A stretch of DNA of 64,000 bases from Sphingobium phenoxybenzoativorans (GCF_001757355.1 NZ_MINO01000005.1:1-64000); one strand, 5' to 3'. Numbered from the stretch's first letter, positions 35,745 to 45,253 are shown. Notes: generated from the letters alone by a model not told the origin. Made by a program: numbers and translations.

Positions 35745-38700
35745 TTAATGGAGAAGCGAAGTGAGCGTCGCAGCAAGCTCACCCTTCCGAAATGGTTTGG
35801 TTAGCCGCGGGAGTTTGGCATCGATACCTTCGAGCTCGGCATAGCCAGAGACAAGCAGGATTGGCAGTTCCGGCTGGGCCGACTGGAGGTGCCGAGCCAA
35901 GTCGGTACCCGTCATGCCCGGCATGAGATGGTCGGTCACAACGATGTCAATGGGCGCACCGCCCTCCAGGATACGTATCGCCTCCTCCGCTGAGCTGGCT
36001 TCGATTATCGCGTAGCCAAGCTCCGTGAGCATATCGGCCGTGCTCATGCGGACCAATTCCTCGTCATCCACAAGCAGTGCCACACCTTGATGCGCGGCAG
36101 TGGCTGCTGCGTGCTGGTGGTCCGTTACCTCCTCGACACGTGTATCGCTAATGGGAAGCCAGAGTTCGATGTTAGTACCCATGCCGGGTCGGCTTTGAAT
36201 GCTAAGCCCGCCGCCCAGCTGTGAAGCCAGGCCATGCACCATCGACAAACCAAGTCCAGTGCCCTTGCCGATCCCTTTGGTCGAGAAAAAAGGCTCGATC
36301 GCGCGGGCGAGCGTCACCTCGTCCATGCCTGAACCAGTGTCGGCAACAGAAATCCGAATATAGTCGCCCCGGGAGAGGCCGGGTCGGTGATGTGCGCCTA
36401 CTGACTCTGCCGTCGCCGAGATATGAAGCGTTCCGCCATCGGGCATGGCGTCGCGCGCGTTTACCGAGAGGTTCAGTAGCGCCATCTCGAGCTGGTTGGG
36501 ATCAGCCTTGGCCGACGGCAGATCGCCAGCGGCATCGACCACCACTTTGATCTGGGGCCCGGTGGTGCTTTCGACGAGATCGCCCATACCGGCGACTAGC
36601 TGGGCAATATCGACGGCGACCGATTGCAACGGCTGGCGGCGCGCAAATGCGAGCAGACGCTGCACCAGCACTCGAGCGCGCTCGGCAGACTGCGCCGCGC
36701 CCGCGATCAAGCGCTGCTCGCGCTCCGTTCCGATCCCCTTGCGCTGGAGCAAGTCCAACGATCCAACTATCGGGGTGAGCAAATTATTGAAATCGTGCGC
36801 GACGCCGCCAGTAAGCTGGCCCATTGCCTCCATTTTCTGGCTTTGACGAAGCGCTTCGTGAGCCGCCTCGCGTTCTGCAAGCGCATCGAAAATACGCGAC
36901 TCAAGCGTTGCATTCAGGTTCCGCAAGTCCTCCTCGGCCTGCTTGCGCGCGGTAATATCAAGAGCGGTGCCAGTGACACGCACACAGCGGCCGCCGGCGT
37001 CGAACACACCGCGCCCTTTGGCAGCCACCCAGCGCAGTACGCCATCCTCCTTGCCAATGGTGCGATAGTCGACATCGTAGAGTGCGCGCCGCGCTGGGTC
37101 CGCGGCCGCCAAATAGGCCGCGACCGTTGCTTCACGGTCATCGGGATGCAGGCCCGCATAGAAGTCCGCCATGGAAACCGGCACGTTGGCCGAGATCCCG
37201 AACATGGCCTTGGTTTGAGCTGGCCAGGTCAGCCGATCGTTGGTGACATCGACATCCCAAAAGCCGATCTCGGCGTTCTCGACGGCAAGGCGTAGCCGCT
37301 CCTCGCTCTCTCGTAGCCGTGCCTCGGCGCCGACACGCTCGACATGCGCCCAGCAGCGCTCGACGACCTCGCGGATTAGGGCGATTTCGCTCGGACCCCA
37401 GTTGCGCGCGACGTCCTGATGGACCGCCATCATTGCGGCGAGCTGATTCTGCTTTACGAGTGGGCAGCAGACGATCGCCTCGATGCCTATGGACTGGAAC
37501 ATTGTGCGTCCTTCATCTGCACCAAGCTCGCCCGCCACGTCGCGCACGATCAGGGTCTGTCCCTGCCGCAGTTCGGCGGCAGCACGCGGGCCGAACAAAT
37601 CGAGGCTATAGGTTCCAGCCGAGGTGGCGATGCCCGGCGCTGTATAGTCGTTGCGGATCCAAAAGCGATCATTGTCGGCGTCGACGTCGGCATAGGCGCA
37701 ACGGGAGGCATTAATCTGCTGGCCCAGCATCTCGGCTGCCGCCTGCATCGCATCGTCAGCGGTAGCCGCGCTGAATAGTCGCTCTTCCAAAGCCCCGAAG
37801 AAGCGCAGGCGTGCCTCGCTCTCGCGTAGGGCCGCCTCGGCTTCATGCTCGGCGGTGCGGTTGCGAAAGATGGTGACGAAGCCGCCGTCGCGTTCGGCGA
37901 GCGGCATGGTGAGGCCCGAGCCCCAGAATCGGCGACCATCCTTCCGCACATGCCATCGCTCATTGATGGCGCGTCCCTCGGAGGCTGCCCGCGCCATCTC
38001 CAAGGCAGGCACATTCGCGGCCCGGTCCTCGGGGGTGAAGAACAGACTGCTGGCCTGGCCAATCGCTTCGTGGGTCGAATAGCCCAGCAGATGTGCAGCG
38101 CCGTTGCTCCACCCGGTGATCGTACCGGTAGGGTCGAGCGACACGATTGCAAAATCCTCGGCCCCCTCGACAATCTGCCGGTAGCGAACCTCACTCGCGC
38201 GAAGATCGGCTTCGGTACGCGCCCGCGCGATGACGATCCCTGCGATCCGAACCACGAAGTCGATTATTGCGAGGTCAGCCGGCGCCGGCTCACGGGGCTC
38301 GCGATAGTACATGGCAAAAGTGCCCAGGGTTGCGCCATCGACCGATATGATCGGAATCGACCAACAGGTGCGCAAGTCATGCGCTAAGGCCAGATCACGA
38401 AAATCGACCCAGAGCGGGTCTGTGGCGATATCGGCAACAAACACTGGCTCCTTGCGATATACCGCTGTTCCGCACGAGCCGACCGAAGGTCCGATCTCAA
38501 TGCCGTCAATTTCCTCATTATAGGCGGCCGGCAGACTTGGCCCGGCGCCATGGTGCAAGCGACGACCGTCTTCGTCCAGAAGCAGAATTGATCCAATCAC
38601 GCTTGAAGTGGAAAGCTCTTCGACTTCGCGAACGATGGCTTCAAGCGTGGCGGGGAGTGGCGCCGCCTCGACGGCAAGCGCGAGAATACGGTTCTGCGCT

Positions 38701-39122
38701 GCGCCCAACCGACCAACGTCGCGGGTTTCAAACTGCCGTGCTCTGGCTTTAAGCGATGATCGGATCGCGCCAAGCAATGCCTCCGCATGAAGCGGACGTT
38801 CCAGCAGAACAACATTGCTTAGCTCAGCCAAGCGCTCAGTTGCTGCGACCGTGCGCGGGGTGCGTGAACCGTTCGCTAGCACCACGAACGGGATGTCGGA
38901 CCAGCTTTCCTGTCCAGCAACCCAACTACCGATCTCAGCGGCATTTGCCCCGACAAGCGCTTCCTCGGTTAGTAGCACCGTGCCGGCACGTTGACCTAGA
39001 TGACCGACAAGGTCGCGCACATCTTGGCAAATCCGGGCTGCTAAACCGTGGCGGCTGAGCAGATCGGCAGCAATTGCGGCATCACGACCGCGCGGCGCAA
39101 GTATGAGGACGAGATCGTTCAT
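35745..39122 (-). CDS. Multi-sensor hybrid histidine kinase with N-terminal pseudo-receiver
   Basis: An 1125-residue soluble kinase. Order: pseudo-receiver (about 1-130; TVLLTEEALVG in place of an Asp), GAF (about 150-300), PAS (about 310-430), GAF (about 440-595), PAS (about 600-725), HisKA with GGVAHDFNNLLTP (His), HATPase_c with NARDAMPDGG and GTGLGLSMVHG, and a C-terminal receiver (LLVDDEELVRM, Asp in VVTDHLMPGMTG). The pseudo-receiver resembles that of the kinase at 33143 (same SDIPFVVL/SDVPFVLL and VVLLERPL). It begins 1 base after the stop of the second KaiC-like gene on the same strand. Confidence 0.92.
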   Translation of the reverse strand: MNDLVLILAPRGRDAAIAADLLSRHGLAARICQDVRDLVGHLGQRAGTVLLTEEALVGANAAEIGSWVAGQESWSDIPFVVLANGSRTPRTVAATERLAELSNVVLLERPLHAEALLGAIRSSLKARARQFETRDVGRLGAAQNRILALAVEAAPLPATLEAIVREVEELSTSSVIGSILLLDEDGRRLHHGAGPSLPAAYNEEIDGIEIGPSVGSCGTAVYRKEPVFVADIATDPLWVDFRDLALAHDLRTCWSIPIISVDGATLGTFAMYYREPREPAPADLAIIDFVVRIAGIVIARARTEADLRASEVRYRQIVEGAEDFAIVSLDPTGTITGWSNGAAHLLGYSTHEAIGQASSLFFTPEDRAANVPALEMARAASEGRAINERWHVRKDGRRFWGSGLTMPLAERDGGFVTIFRNRTAEHEAEAALRESEARLRFFGALEERLFSAATADDAMQAAAEMLGQQINASRCAYADVDADNDRFWIRNDYTAPGIATSAGTYSLDLFGPRAAAELRQGQTLIVRDVAGELGADEGRTMFQSIGIEAIVCCPLVKQNQLAAMMAVHQDVARNWGPSEIALIREVVERCWAHVERVGAEARLRESEERLRLAVENAEIGFWDVDVTNDRLTWPAQTKAMFGISANVPVSMADFYAGLHPDDREATVAAYLAAADPARRALYDVDYRTIGKEDGVLRWVAAKGRGVFDAGGRCVRVTGTALDITARKQAEEDLRNLNATLESRIFDALAEREAAHEALRQSQKMEAMGQLTGGVAHDFNNLLTPIVGSLDLLQRKGIGTEREQRLIAGAAQSAERARVLVQRLLAFARRQPLQSVAVDIAQLVAGMGDLVESTTGPQIKVVVDAAGDLPSAKADPNQLEMALLNLSVNARDAMPDGGTLHISATAESVGAHHRPGLSRGDYIRISVADTGSGMDEVTLARAIEPFFSTKGIGKGTGLGLSMVHGLASQLGGGLSIQSRPGMGTNIELWLPISDTRVEEVTDHQHAAATAAHQGVALLVDDEELVRMSTADMLTELGYAIIEASSAEEAIRILEGGAPIDIVVTDHLMPGMTGTDLARHLQSAQPELPILLVSGYAELEGIDAKLPRLTKPFRKGELAATLTSLLH

Positions 39123-39123
39123 T

Positions 39124-40605
39124 CTATGGGCGGAAACTATCCGGCTCCAAGCTTCCCATCAGGTTTCTCGCCTCGCCTGAAAAGGTCGGCACTCCCGTTA
39201 GCACACCCTGAAATTGCTTGAGCGGTTGGCCGAGTTGCAATCCGCTGGCGCCAATCTGGAACTCCCGGATAGTGCGCTCGTGCCGCGCCGTGCGCGTCTT
39301 TATGACAGAGATTGCCTGTCGGACTTCGCCATGCGCCTCAAAATAGCGCAGCTGGACGACAGTATCCGACAAGTAGCTCAGATCGACATCTGAACGGATG
39401 TCGCCGGTGATGCCGTGCAAGCCGAGAATGAGTATGCTGACAACGCCTTTCTGCCCCAGATAGCTCAACATCTCGTGCATCTGGAGCACCAGGAACTGCT
39501 CGTTCGGCATCGACTGGAGGTAAGCGTTGAGGCTGTCGATCACGACAACGCGGGCGCCATCATCCTCAACCGCCGACCGAACCGAACCTGCGAACTCGCC
39601 GGGCGACATTTCGGCGGGATCAATCGCCCGCAGCTGAAGCTGCCCGTTATCCATAAAGGGTTGGAGGTTCATCCCGAGCGCCTCGCTACGCGTTATTAGC
39701 GTCGGCACGCGTTCATCGAACAGGAAATAGGCGGCACGCTCACCGCGCTCGAGCGCGGCAACCATGCACTGAACCGACGCCGTCGTCTTCCCGACTCCGG
39801 CCGGCCCCGTCAGCAGGGTCGCGGTACCGGGCACCAAACCGCCTCCGAGTAAGGTGTCCAGTTCTTCCGAACCAGTCGTCATCGGCGGCCCGCTGTCGAG
39901 CGTTTCATGGTCGCCAGCGACCAGACGCGGATAGACGCATAACCCGCCCCGCAAGATCTCAAAATCATGATAGCCGCCACGAAAAGGTACGCCCCGCATC
40001 TTGACGACATGCATTCGCCGCCGCTGCCCGCCAAATCCAGCCAATGCCTGGTCGAGCGAAATCACCCCATGCGCTATGCTGTGAAGCTGCAGATCACTCC
40101 CGCTTGCGCCCTTGTCGTCCAGCACCAGCACGGTGCAAGCCCGGGTGGAGAAGAAATGCTTGAGCGCGAGAATCTGACGGCGGTAGCGGATCGGGCTTTG
40201 CGAGAGCAACCGCAATTCCGAGAGACTGTCGAGTACGACACGTGCAGGCCTTAGTTCGTCGACCTTTGTCATTATGTTGCGAACGGTTTCACCCAGTTCG
40301 ACTTCACTCGGATGAAGCAGCGTTTGTTCGTGATCCTCTGTAAACCCATCTGCAGGAACCATCTCGAACAATTGCAGCGGGTCGAGCGACCATCCATGCG
40401 ACTTGGCGACTGCGCGTAACTCAACCTCGGTTTCCGCCAGCGTGATATAGAGGCCAGTCTCTCCCACGGCCGCGCCCGCCAGCAGGAAGCCAAGGCCCAG
40501 CGTGGTTTTGCCGGTACCTGGCGTTCCTTCGACCAGATACATGCGTTCGGACGTCAGGCCGCCGCTGAGGATCTCGTCAAGACCGGCAATCCCGGTAGAG
40601 GCCAT
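39124..40605 (-). CDS. KaiC-like RecA-superfamily ATPase, copy 2
   Basis: About 493 residues with two KaiC domains: Walker A GTPGTGKTTLGLGF with ITLAETEVELRAVAKSHGW, then GPAGVGKTTASVQC with YFLFDERVPTLITRSEA. Around the phosphosite position it reads DLSYLSDTVVQLRYF, again Ser then Tyr. The ATG at 40605 has a weak ribosome site; a GTG at 40632 has GGAG 6 bases before it and may be the true start. The frame runs further upstream through repeat B (40798-40892), which is not coding. It lies 1 base before the multi-sensor kinase gene, mirroring the module at 31649-35248. Confidence 0.9.
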   Translation of the reverse strand: MASTGIAGLDEILSGGLTSERMYLVEGTPGTGKTTLGLGFLLAGAAVGETGLYITLAETEVELRAVAKSHGWSLDPLQLFEMVPADGFTEDHEQTLLHPSEVELGETVRNIMTKVDELRPARVVLDSLSELRLLSQSPIRYRRQILALKHFFSTRACTVLVLDDKGASGSDLQLHSIAHGVISLDQALAGFGGQRRRMHVVKMRGVPFRGGYHDFEILRGGLCVYPRLVAGDHETLDSGPPMTTGSEELDTLLGGGLVPGTATLLTGPAGVGKTTASVQCMVAALERGERAAYFLFDERVPTLITRSEALGMNLQPFMDNGQLQLRAIDPAEMSPGEFAGSVRSAVEDDGARVVVIDSLNAYLQSMPNEQFLVLQMHEMLSYLGQKGVVSILILGLHGITGDIRSDVDLSYLSDTVVQLRYFEAHGEVRQAISVIKTRTARHERTIREFQIGASGLQLGQPLKQFQGVLTGVPTFSGEARNLMGSLEPDSFRP

Positions 40606-40797
40606 CGCAGGTAGCTGCCCATCAAATATCACGCACAGCTCCAGAGTCGTTACAGGGGGACAACCAATAAACTCATGGCCCCCATTTTGGGTCCTATGAA
40701 GGCTCGCCCATCTGTTATGGACAATGTAATTTTCCTGGCGACCCCCAGGCGGACATTTCACTTCCTGTTGGCTTTGACTGGTCAGCGGGTCGCGTTT

Positions 40798-40892
40798 CGA
40801 CCCTTCCAAGACACTCGACTGCCAATTTCTCTTTCCCAACTGCAGAACGGCAGCTTTTCAAACGGACACCCGCGCGTGATTGAGCAGTGGGT
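40798..40892. repeat. Dispersed repeat family B, copy 1
   Basis: CGACCCTTCCAAGACACTCG is followed by GCCAATTTCTCTTTCCCAAC and AGAACGGCAGC, ending near GATTGAGCAGT. It aligns with 44504-44603 at about 85-90% identity by eye. It overlaps only the untranslated upstream part of the KaiC-like frame. Confidence 0.8.
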
Positions 40893-40928
40893 GGATTAGA
40901 GACCGACTGGTTTTGGTGACGAATGGCG

Positions 40929-41300
40929 CTAGTCAGCCAACTCTAAGCGCTCAGCTTGGACCATTGACTGTCCCGTCGTGCCGTTTGCAATGACCCGACC
41001 CGACAGTTTTACCTTTCGCTCGATGAACCCATTCCCATCCGGACGCGAGGCGTGAACAATTCTGTCATACGCGGCATCGATAGTTTCATTGGCGGTAGCG
41101 AAGCTGGTAATTCCGGGACAACGATCAGCAGTGAGGTAAGCACCGCACTCGATGCACCCTTGCCCAGCATAGGCATGAAGTATCGCAGTGCCTTCAACCT
41201 GATCGCCGACCGACACTGTCCAGCATTGGTCTGCAGCGATTTTCATCGGCTCTGAACCGCAGGAAGCCAAGGCCATCAGGGGTAAAAGGACTGTCCGCAT
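40929..41300 (-). CDS. Hypothetical lipoprotein
   Basis: A 123-residue protein starting MRTVLLPLMALASCGSEP; ALASC is a lipobox, so it is probably a lipoprotein. The mature part has paired Cys residues (QGCIECG, DRCPG) and a beta-type pattern. No family name. It lies between repeat copies (40798 and 41351), and no ribosome site is obvious. It might belong to a stress-related cargo, but that is inference from location. Confidence 0.55.
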   Translation of the reverse strand: MRTVLLPLMALASCGSEPMKIAADQCWTVSVGDQVEGTAILHAYAGQGCIECGAYLTADRCPGITSFATANETIDAAYDRIVHASRPDGNGFIERKVKLSGRVIANGTTGQSMVQAERLELAD

Positions 41301-41350
41301 TTAAGCGCTTTCACACCACGACTGAAGTTCTGCAAGTGGTCGACGGCCGA

Positions 41351-41435
41351 CCGGCAGGATTGCGCTGCCAAGCAATGAAGATAATGATCCATTTTCGTTC
41401 GAACGACCGCCGCCGAAGTCGACCCTTTGGAGACA
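41351..41435. repeat. Dispersed repeat family A, copy 2
   Basis: CCGGCAGGATTGCGCTGCCA is followed by AATGATCCATTTTCGTTCGA and CGCCGCCGAAGTCGACCC. It is nearly identical to 45097-45185 for about 75 bp. Confidence 0.88.
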
Positions 41436-41549
41436 TTCAGGTGCGAAGATCGCTTCCTCGAAAGCAAACGCTCTGCCCACGACCCTAAGCACCGGTGCAC
41501 TGCCAGCTTGCGTACTTCGCGTTGAAGGCTGACGACGCACTAACCGCTA

Positions 41550-42065
41550 TCAATCCGTCGGAGCGACACGCGCCCAGAAATCGTTAAACTCGATAGCGTC
41601 GAAGAAGGCCGAGGCCCGCACGATTTGCCCCGCCCGCATTTCGAGGAACCAGGCGTAGGTGTTCACATAGGGACGACCGTCGAGCGCTGTACCCCGCGCA
41701 TCGAAGAACACAACCACAGTGTCCCTGTCCGCATAGATGTTGCGAACCGCTGGCTTGAGTGGCGCCTTCATCCGCGCGTTAAAGGGTCGAATGACCGCCT
41801 GCATGAAATCTTCCTTGCTGGGGTAGGTCCTCGACGCGACCGAATTGCCCTCAATGGTCCAACGCGCATCTTCGGCGAGCAGTTCGAAGGGGCTGCCGGT
41901 TCCGTTGCTCCAGGCGTCGAAGCGGGACTGAACAAGTGCACGGTTGCGCTGCTGGGTTTCGCTTGAAACCTGCGCCGCAGCAGGCTTCACAGCAAGAGCT
42001 GCCAATGTGCTGGCAAGGAGGCCACCGACGAATGCGCGGCCTAGATATTTCATGAAACTGGGCAT
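41550..42065 (-). CDS. Exported NTF2/SnoaL-like protein
   Basis: A 171-residue protein from MPSFMKYLGRAFVGGLLAST (AGGAG with a good gap before the ATG at 42065). Residues 1-30 are a signal peptide (AAAQ cleavage region). The rest is an NTF2/SnoaL-like fold: ALVQSRFDAWSNGTGSPFELLAEDARWTIEG, then VVVFFDARGTALDGRPYVNTYAW and IEFNDFWARV. Such proteins bind small ligands or act as isomerases or hydrolases. It lies last in a minus-strand group led by an AraC-type regulator. Confidence 0.82.
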   Translation of the reverse strand: MPSFMKYLGRAFVGGLLASTLAALAVKPAAAQVSSETQQRNRALVQSRFDAWSNGTGSPFELLAEDARWTIEGNSVASRTYPSKEDFMQAVIRPFNARMKAPLKPAVRNIYADRDTVVVFFDARGTALDGRPYVNTYAWFLEMRAGQIVRASAFFDAIEFNDFWARVAPTD

Positions 42066-42127
42066 GGGCATTCTCCTTTTGATTGGCAAGGAGCCGGCAT
42101 CCAGAGGATGCCGGCTCTCACGCATCG

Positions 42128-42943
42128 TCAGATCCGGTTTTCCCAGGCGGCAAGCTGGTGTGCTTTCAGCATGTCCTCGATCGCCTTGGGGCTGACGTTG
42201 CGGAACTTGCCTTCGTCGGCCGGAACGATCTCGATCATCGCGTCGATTTGCTCCTGCGGATCCATCTTGCCTTCGGGCGTGGCAAAGAAGTCGTCGAAGC
42301 CCTTGCGCAGGTCTGCGCGCTTGGTGAAGTTCTTCGCGTCATCGAGCCAGCGGAAAGGGTTATCCGCCATCGTCTCGTTGTAGCCGGTGTAGTAGGCGCC
42401 GGGATTGATGGTCTGGACCTTGATCCCGTAGCCCGCCAGCTCCTGCTGCATCGCTTCCGCAAACGCTTCGATCGCATGCTTGGTCGAGACATAGGTGCCC
42501 CAGTTGGCCGGGGTGAACAGGCCGCCCATCGAGGAGGTGAAGACCACCTTCTTGCCTTGGCTCTTGCCTTCTCGGATCCAACGCTGGACGACGCCCTGCG
42601 TCAGCTCAAGCGGCAGGAAGACGTTGTTCTCATAGTTGCGGCGAACGATGTCGACCGGGATTTCCCAAACCGGGCCTGGCTCGCCGCGCCCGGCATTGTT
42701 CCAGAGGATATCAAAGTCCCATCCCTGGGCCTGCTTGATGTCATAGGGATCATAGAGGTCGAGGCGTTCGACGCGGATCCGGTCAGAAAGGCCGAGCGCT
42801 TCCACTTCGGCGCGTAGTGCCGTCACCATCGGCGAAACTTCGCAGGTGGCAATGATATTGTGGCCGTTCTTGGCCATACCGATGGCGGCCGCCTTGCCGA
42901 AGCCAGAGCCCGCGCCAGTGATGAGGATGGTCTTGGTGGTCAT
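42128..42943 (-). CDS. SDR family oxidoreductase
   Basis: A 271-residue classical SDR. Cofactor motif ITGAGSGFGKAAAIGMAK; NNAGRGEPG; catalytic Ser in VVFTSSMGGLF; Tyr-xxx-Lys in WGTYVSTKHAIEAFAEAM; and the INPGAYYTGYN motif. It lies 44 bp upstream of a GlcG-like gene (stop) and 62 bp from the NTF2-like gene, so all three and the regulator may form one unit. The substrate is open. The C-terminus is longer than average, with an Asn-Arg-Ile end. Confidence 0.9.
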   Translation of the reverse strand: MTTKTILITGAGSGFGKAAAIGMAKNGHNIIATCEVSPMVTALRAEVEALGLSDRIRVERLDLYDPYDIKQAQGWDFDILWNNAGRGEPGPVWEIPVDIVRRNYENNVFLPLELTQGVVQRWIREGKSQGKKVVFTSSMGGLFTPANWGTYVSTKHAIEAFAEAMQQELAGYGIKVQTINPGAYYTGYNETMADNPFRWLDDAKNFTKRADLRKGFDDFFATPEGKMDPQEQIDAMIEIVPADEGKFRNVSPKAIEDMLKAHQLAAWENRI

Positions 42944-42987
42944 GATGAAGTCCTTTCGTCTGCCTGATGTTTGGAGGATTGAAGGTG

Positions 42988-43389
42988 TCAGTGAGTAAGT
43001 GCCGCCGCCGCCGCGGTAGCGATATCGAGGTCCTGAGCGACTGCGCCGCCCGACACTCCGACCGCGCCGATCACGGAGCCGACGGCATCGACGAGGGGAA
43101 GGCCGCCGGCGAAGACGACGAGGCCACCGTTGGTCTGTTCGAGGCCGGGCGAGGTGCCGCCGGGCTTGCAGAATTCCCCAATGGCTTCTGTCGGCATCGA
43201 GAACAGCGCGGCCGTGCGGGCCTTGCCGAGGGCGATGTCGATGGAGCCGATGAGGGCGCCGTCCATTCGGACGAACGCCTTTAGCTGAGTGCCGGCGTCC
43301 AGCACGGCGATATTGACCGGAACACCGATTTCCTTTGCCCGCCCCTCGCCGGCGGCGATGATCTTGCGGGCGGTATCAGAGCTAACCAT
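42988..43389 (-). CDS. GlcG/HbpS family heme-binding-like protein
   Basis: A 133-residue protein: AAGEGRAKEIGVPVNIAVLD, LKAFVRMDGALIGSIDIALG (family core) and a Gly-rich segment GSVIGAVGVSGG. This is DUF336 (GlcG/HbpS). Some members bind heme or sense redox; many are of unknown role. It lies between the SDR gene and the AraC regulator on the same strand. The start ATG has AGGAGAAACG upstream. It lacks a signal peptide. Confidence 0.87.
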   Translation of the reverse strand: MVSSDTARKIIAAGEGRAKEIGVPVNIAVLDAGTQLKAFVRMDGALIGSIDIALGKARTAALFSMPTEAIGEFCKPGGTSPGLEQTNGGLVVFAGGLPLVDAVGSVIGAVGVSGGAVAQDLDIATAAAAALTH

Positions 43390-43527
43390 CTCGTTTCTCC
43401 TGCCTGTTTCGAGGATCGGGAGGGCTTGTTCCCTTCCGATGAGGCAGGTGTAGGCGACAGGCGGTCGGAGATATTTCCCGATCCTGCGCCCTGATGAGCA
43501 GATCTTGCTATAGTGAGCGAGTTGGCG

Positions 43528-44409
43528 TCAGCTGCGATGCATGTCGCGATATTGGCCCGGCGTCAGGCCGGTCACCTTGCGAAACACCCGGATGAAATTC
43601 GCTTGGGAACCGAAGCCGGTGTCTAATGCGATCTCGACGAGTGAGGACTGGCGTAACGCCAGCTTTTCACGTGCAGCCTGTACCCGGCGTTCTGTGAGGT
43701 AGCGGTTGGGGGATGAGCCCGTTGCCTCGCGGAATAGCCTTGAGAAATGGAAAGGACTGAGACAGGCCTCCGCAGCAAGGTCTTCCAGGCCGATATCATC
43801 GGTGAGCCTGGCTTCGACGAAATCGAGGACCCTTTTGAGGCGCCGTGGATCGAGGGTATGCGCCCTGGTCTGCGGCTGCCACCGATCGACGCCGTAATTG
43901 CCGAGCAGATGCCCGGCGAGCGCCGTCTGCATCCCGTCGACCAGCAACCGGTCGGTCGGCTGCTGCGGGCGACCGAGAAGACCTTGGAAGGTGTTGCCGA
44001 GTTGCTGGAGCACGGGGTCGGCAAAGCCACCTGCATAGGCCAGCTTCGCCTTGGCTGGATCTATATCGTAGTCGACGAGTGCACTCCGCTCGATCAACGT
44101 CGGCGGCAGGAAAATGTGCAGGGTCTCGATAGAGCCGTTCAACTCCAGCCTGCGCTCATTCGTTCCCGCCGGAACGATCCAGGCTGTTCCGGGCCGAGCA
44201 ACCCCTTCTTCCAAGTGGCCGTCACCCTCCCGGCTCACGCCGGCTTTGCCAGACAGGATGAGCACTAGCTCGGTGCATTCGGTTGTCACCGCATTTTGTG
44301 CACCCGAGCCGATGAGCCGGCGCTCAAGGCGCAGCGAAGACCATTCAGCCGGATCATCCAGCTGTTCGCTGATGAGATATTTCTGGTCACCGTGCGTCGC
44401 AAGAGCCAT
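43528..44409 (-). CDS. AraC family transcriptional regulator
   Basis: A 293-residue regulator. The N-terminal ligand domain is cupin-like (TECTELVLILSGKAGVSREG, PGTAWIVPAGTNERRLEL), and the C-terminal 100 residues hold two HTH motifs (DDIGLEDLAAEACLSPFHFS and EIALDTGFGSQANFIRVFRK). It lies 138 bp upstream of the GlcG-like gene and probably controls it, the SDR and the NTF2-like gene. No operator was picked out. Its own start has no family-breaking extension. Confidence 0.9.
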   Translation of the reverse strand: MALATHGDQKYLISEQLDDPAEWSSLRLERRLIGSGAQNAVTTECTELVLILSGKAGVSREGDGHLEEGVARPGTAWIVPAGTNERRLELNGSIETLHIFLPPTLIERSALVDYDIDPAKAKLAYAGGFADPVLQQLGNTFQGLLGRPQQPTDRLLVDGMQTALAGHLLGNYGVDRWQPQTRAHTLDPRRLKRVLDFVEARLTDDIGLEDLAAEACLSPFHFSRLFREATGSSPNRYLTERRVQAAREKLALRQSSLVEIALDTGFGSQANFIRVFRKVTGLTPGQYRDMHRS

Positions 44410-44503
44410 GTCGACACCTCACGAGGACAGAAATTAGGGTGTTCGTTTCGAAGTAGCAACCGCTGTTCGTGAGGGATCGGGCGGGCGCTGTTTGCCCGGC
44501 TGC

Positions 44504-44603
44504 CGACCCTTCCAAGACACTCGGCTGCCAATTTCTCTTTCCCAACTGCAGAGCGGCAGCTCTTCGAACAGACGCCTGCGCATGATTTAGCAGTTGGGGT
44601 GGA
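44504..44603. repeat. Dispersed repeat family B, copy 2
   Basis: CGACCCTTCCAAGACACTCG then GCCAATTTCTCTTTCCCAAC and AGAGCGGCAGC, ending near TTTAGCAGTTGG; the counterpart is 40798-40892. Confidence 0.8.
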
Positions 44604-44663
44604 GAATGGCAGGTCTGTTAATGGTGCAATTTGCGCGCCGTTTTCGCCTTTATTGCGAACAAA

Positions 44664-45005
44664 TCAGCAGGCTGGGCATAAATCTCCATGCTTACTGCGA
44701 ACAATTTTAATCCGACTAACACAGTTTAAAGACCTGGCAGCATTGCGTTTTTTGAGGGCTTCTCGATAGCTTAATGGCCCATACCTATGCTCCGATTGCC
44801 CATTGGGCGATATCGGCACATTAGTTCGAGGAGAAGCGCCTGGTTTTCGAACGATCTCATAAATGGGGCATGAACCCTTCGAAGTGATTAGAAGGTCATA
44901 GACAGGGCTGATCTTCTTCAGCGACTTGTTTGGGTTGGCCTCAGCACTCCTTGGCGAACAACCCACGGCAACTAAAATCAAGATAGATGCTATGGGTCTA
45001 TTCAT
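44664..45005 (-). CDS. Hypothetical lipoprotein, AT-rich
   Basis: A 113-residue frame beginning MNRPIASILILVAVGCSPRS; VAVGC is a lipobox. The mature part is basic with four Cys residues in all (SCPIYEI, LNCVSRI, LCPAC end). GC content is lower than in the neighbours, which suggests recent arrival. No family is recognised. It sits between repeats B (44504) and A (45097). Confidence 0.45.
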   Translation of the reverse strand: MNRPIASILILVAVGCSPRSAEANPNKSLKKISPVYDLLITSKGSCPIYEIVRKPGASPRTNVPISPNGQSEHRYGPLSYREALKKRNAARSLNCVSRIKIVRSKHGDLCPAC

Positions 45006-45096
45006 CTAGCTGCTCTTACAATCATAGGCTATTTTAGACTATCAGCGAATGTCTGAAACTTGGTTCCCTCCGATAACAGTCTAATGGCTACAAATA

Positions 45097-45185
45097 CCGG
45101 CAGGATTGCGCTGCCAAGCAATCAAGAGAATGATCCATTTTCGTTCGAACGACCGCCGCCGAAGTCGACCCATCCCAGTCACTCA
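45097..45185. repeat. Dispersed repeat family A, copy 3
   Basis: CCGGCAGGATTGCGCTGCCA, AATGATCCATTTTCGTTCGA and GTCGACCCATCCCAGTCACT. It pairs with 41351-41435; the last bases resemble 35483-35515 (CCAGTCGCTCA). Confidence 0.88.
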
Positions 45186-45253
45186 ACGCTGGATTTTCGA
45201 TCCCCACTTCCGGACCGTCCGGTATTCCGGCGGCTCTCGACCAGCTCAAGACA

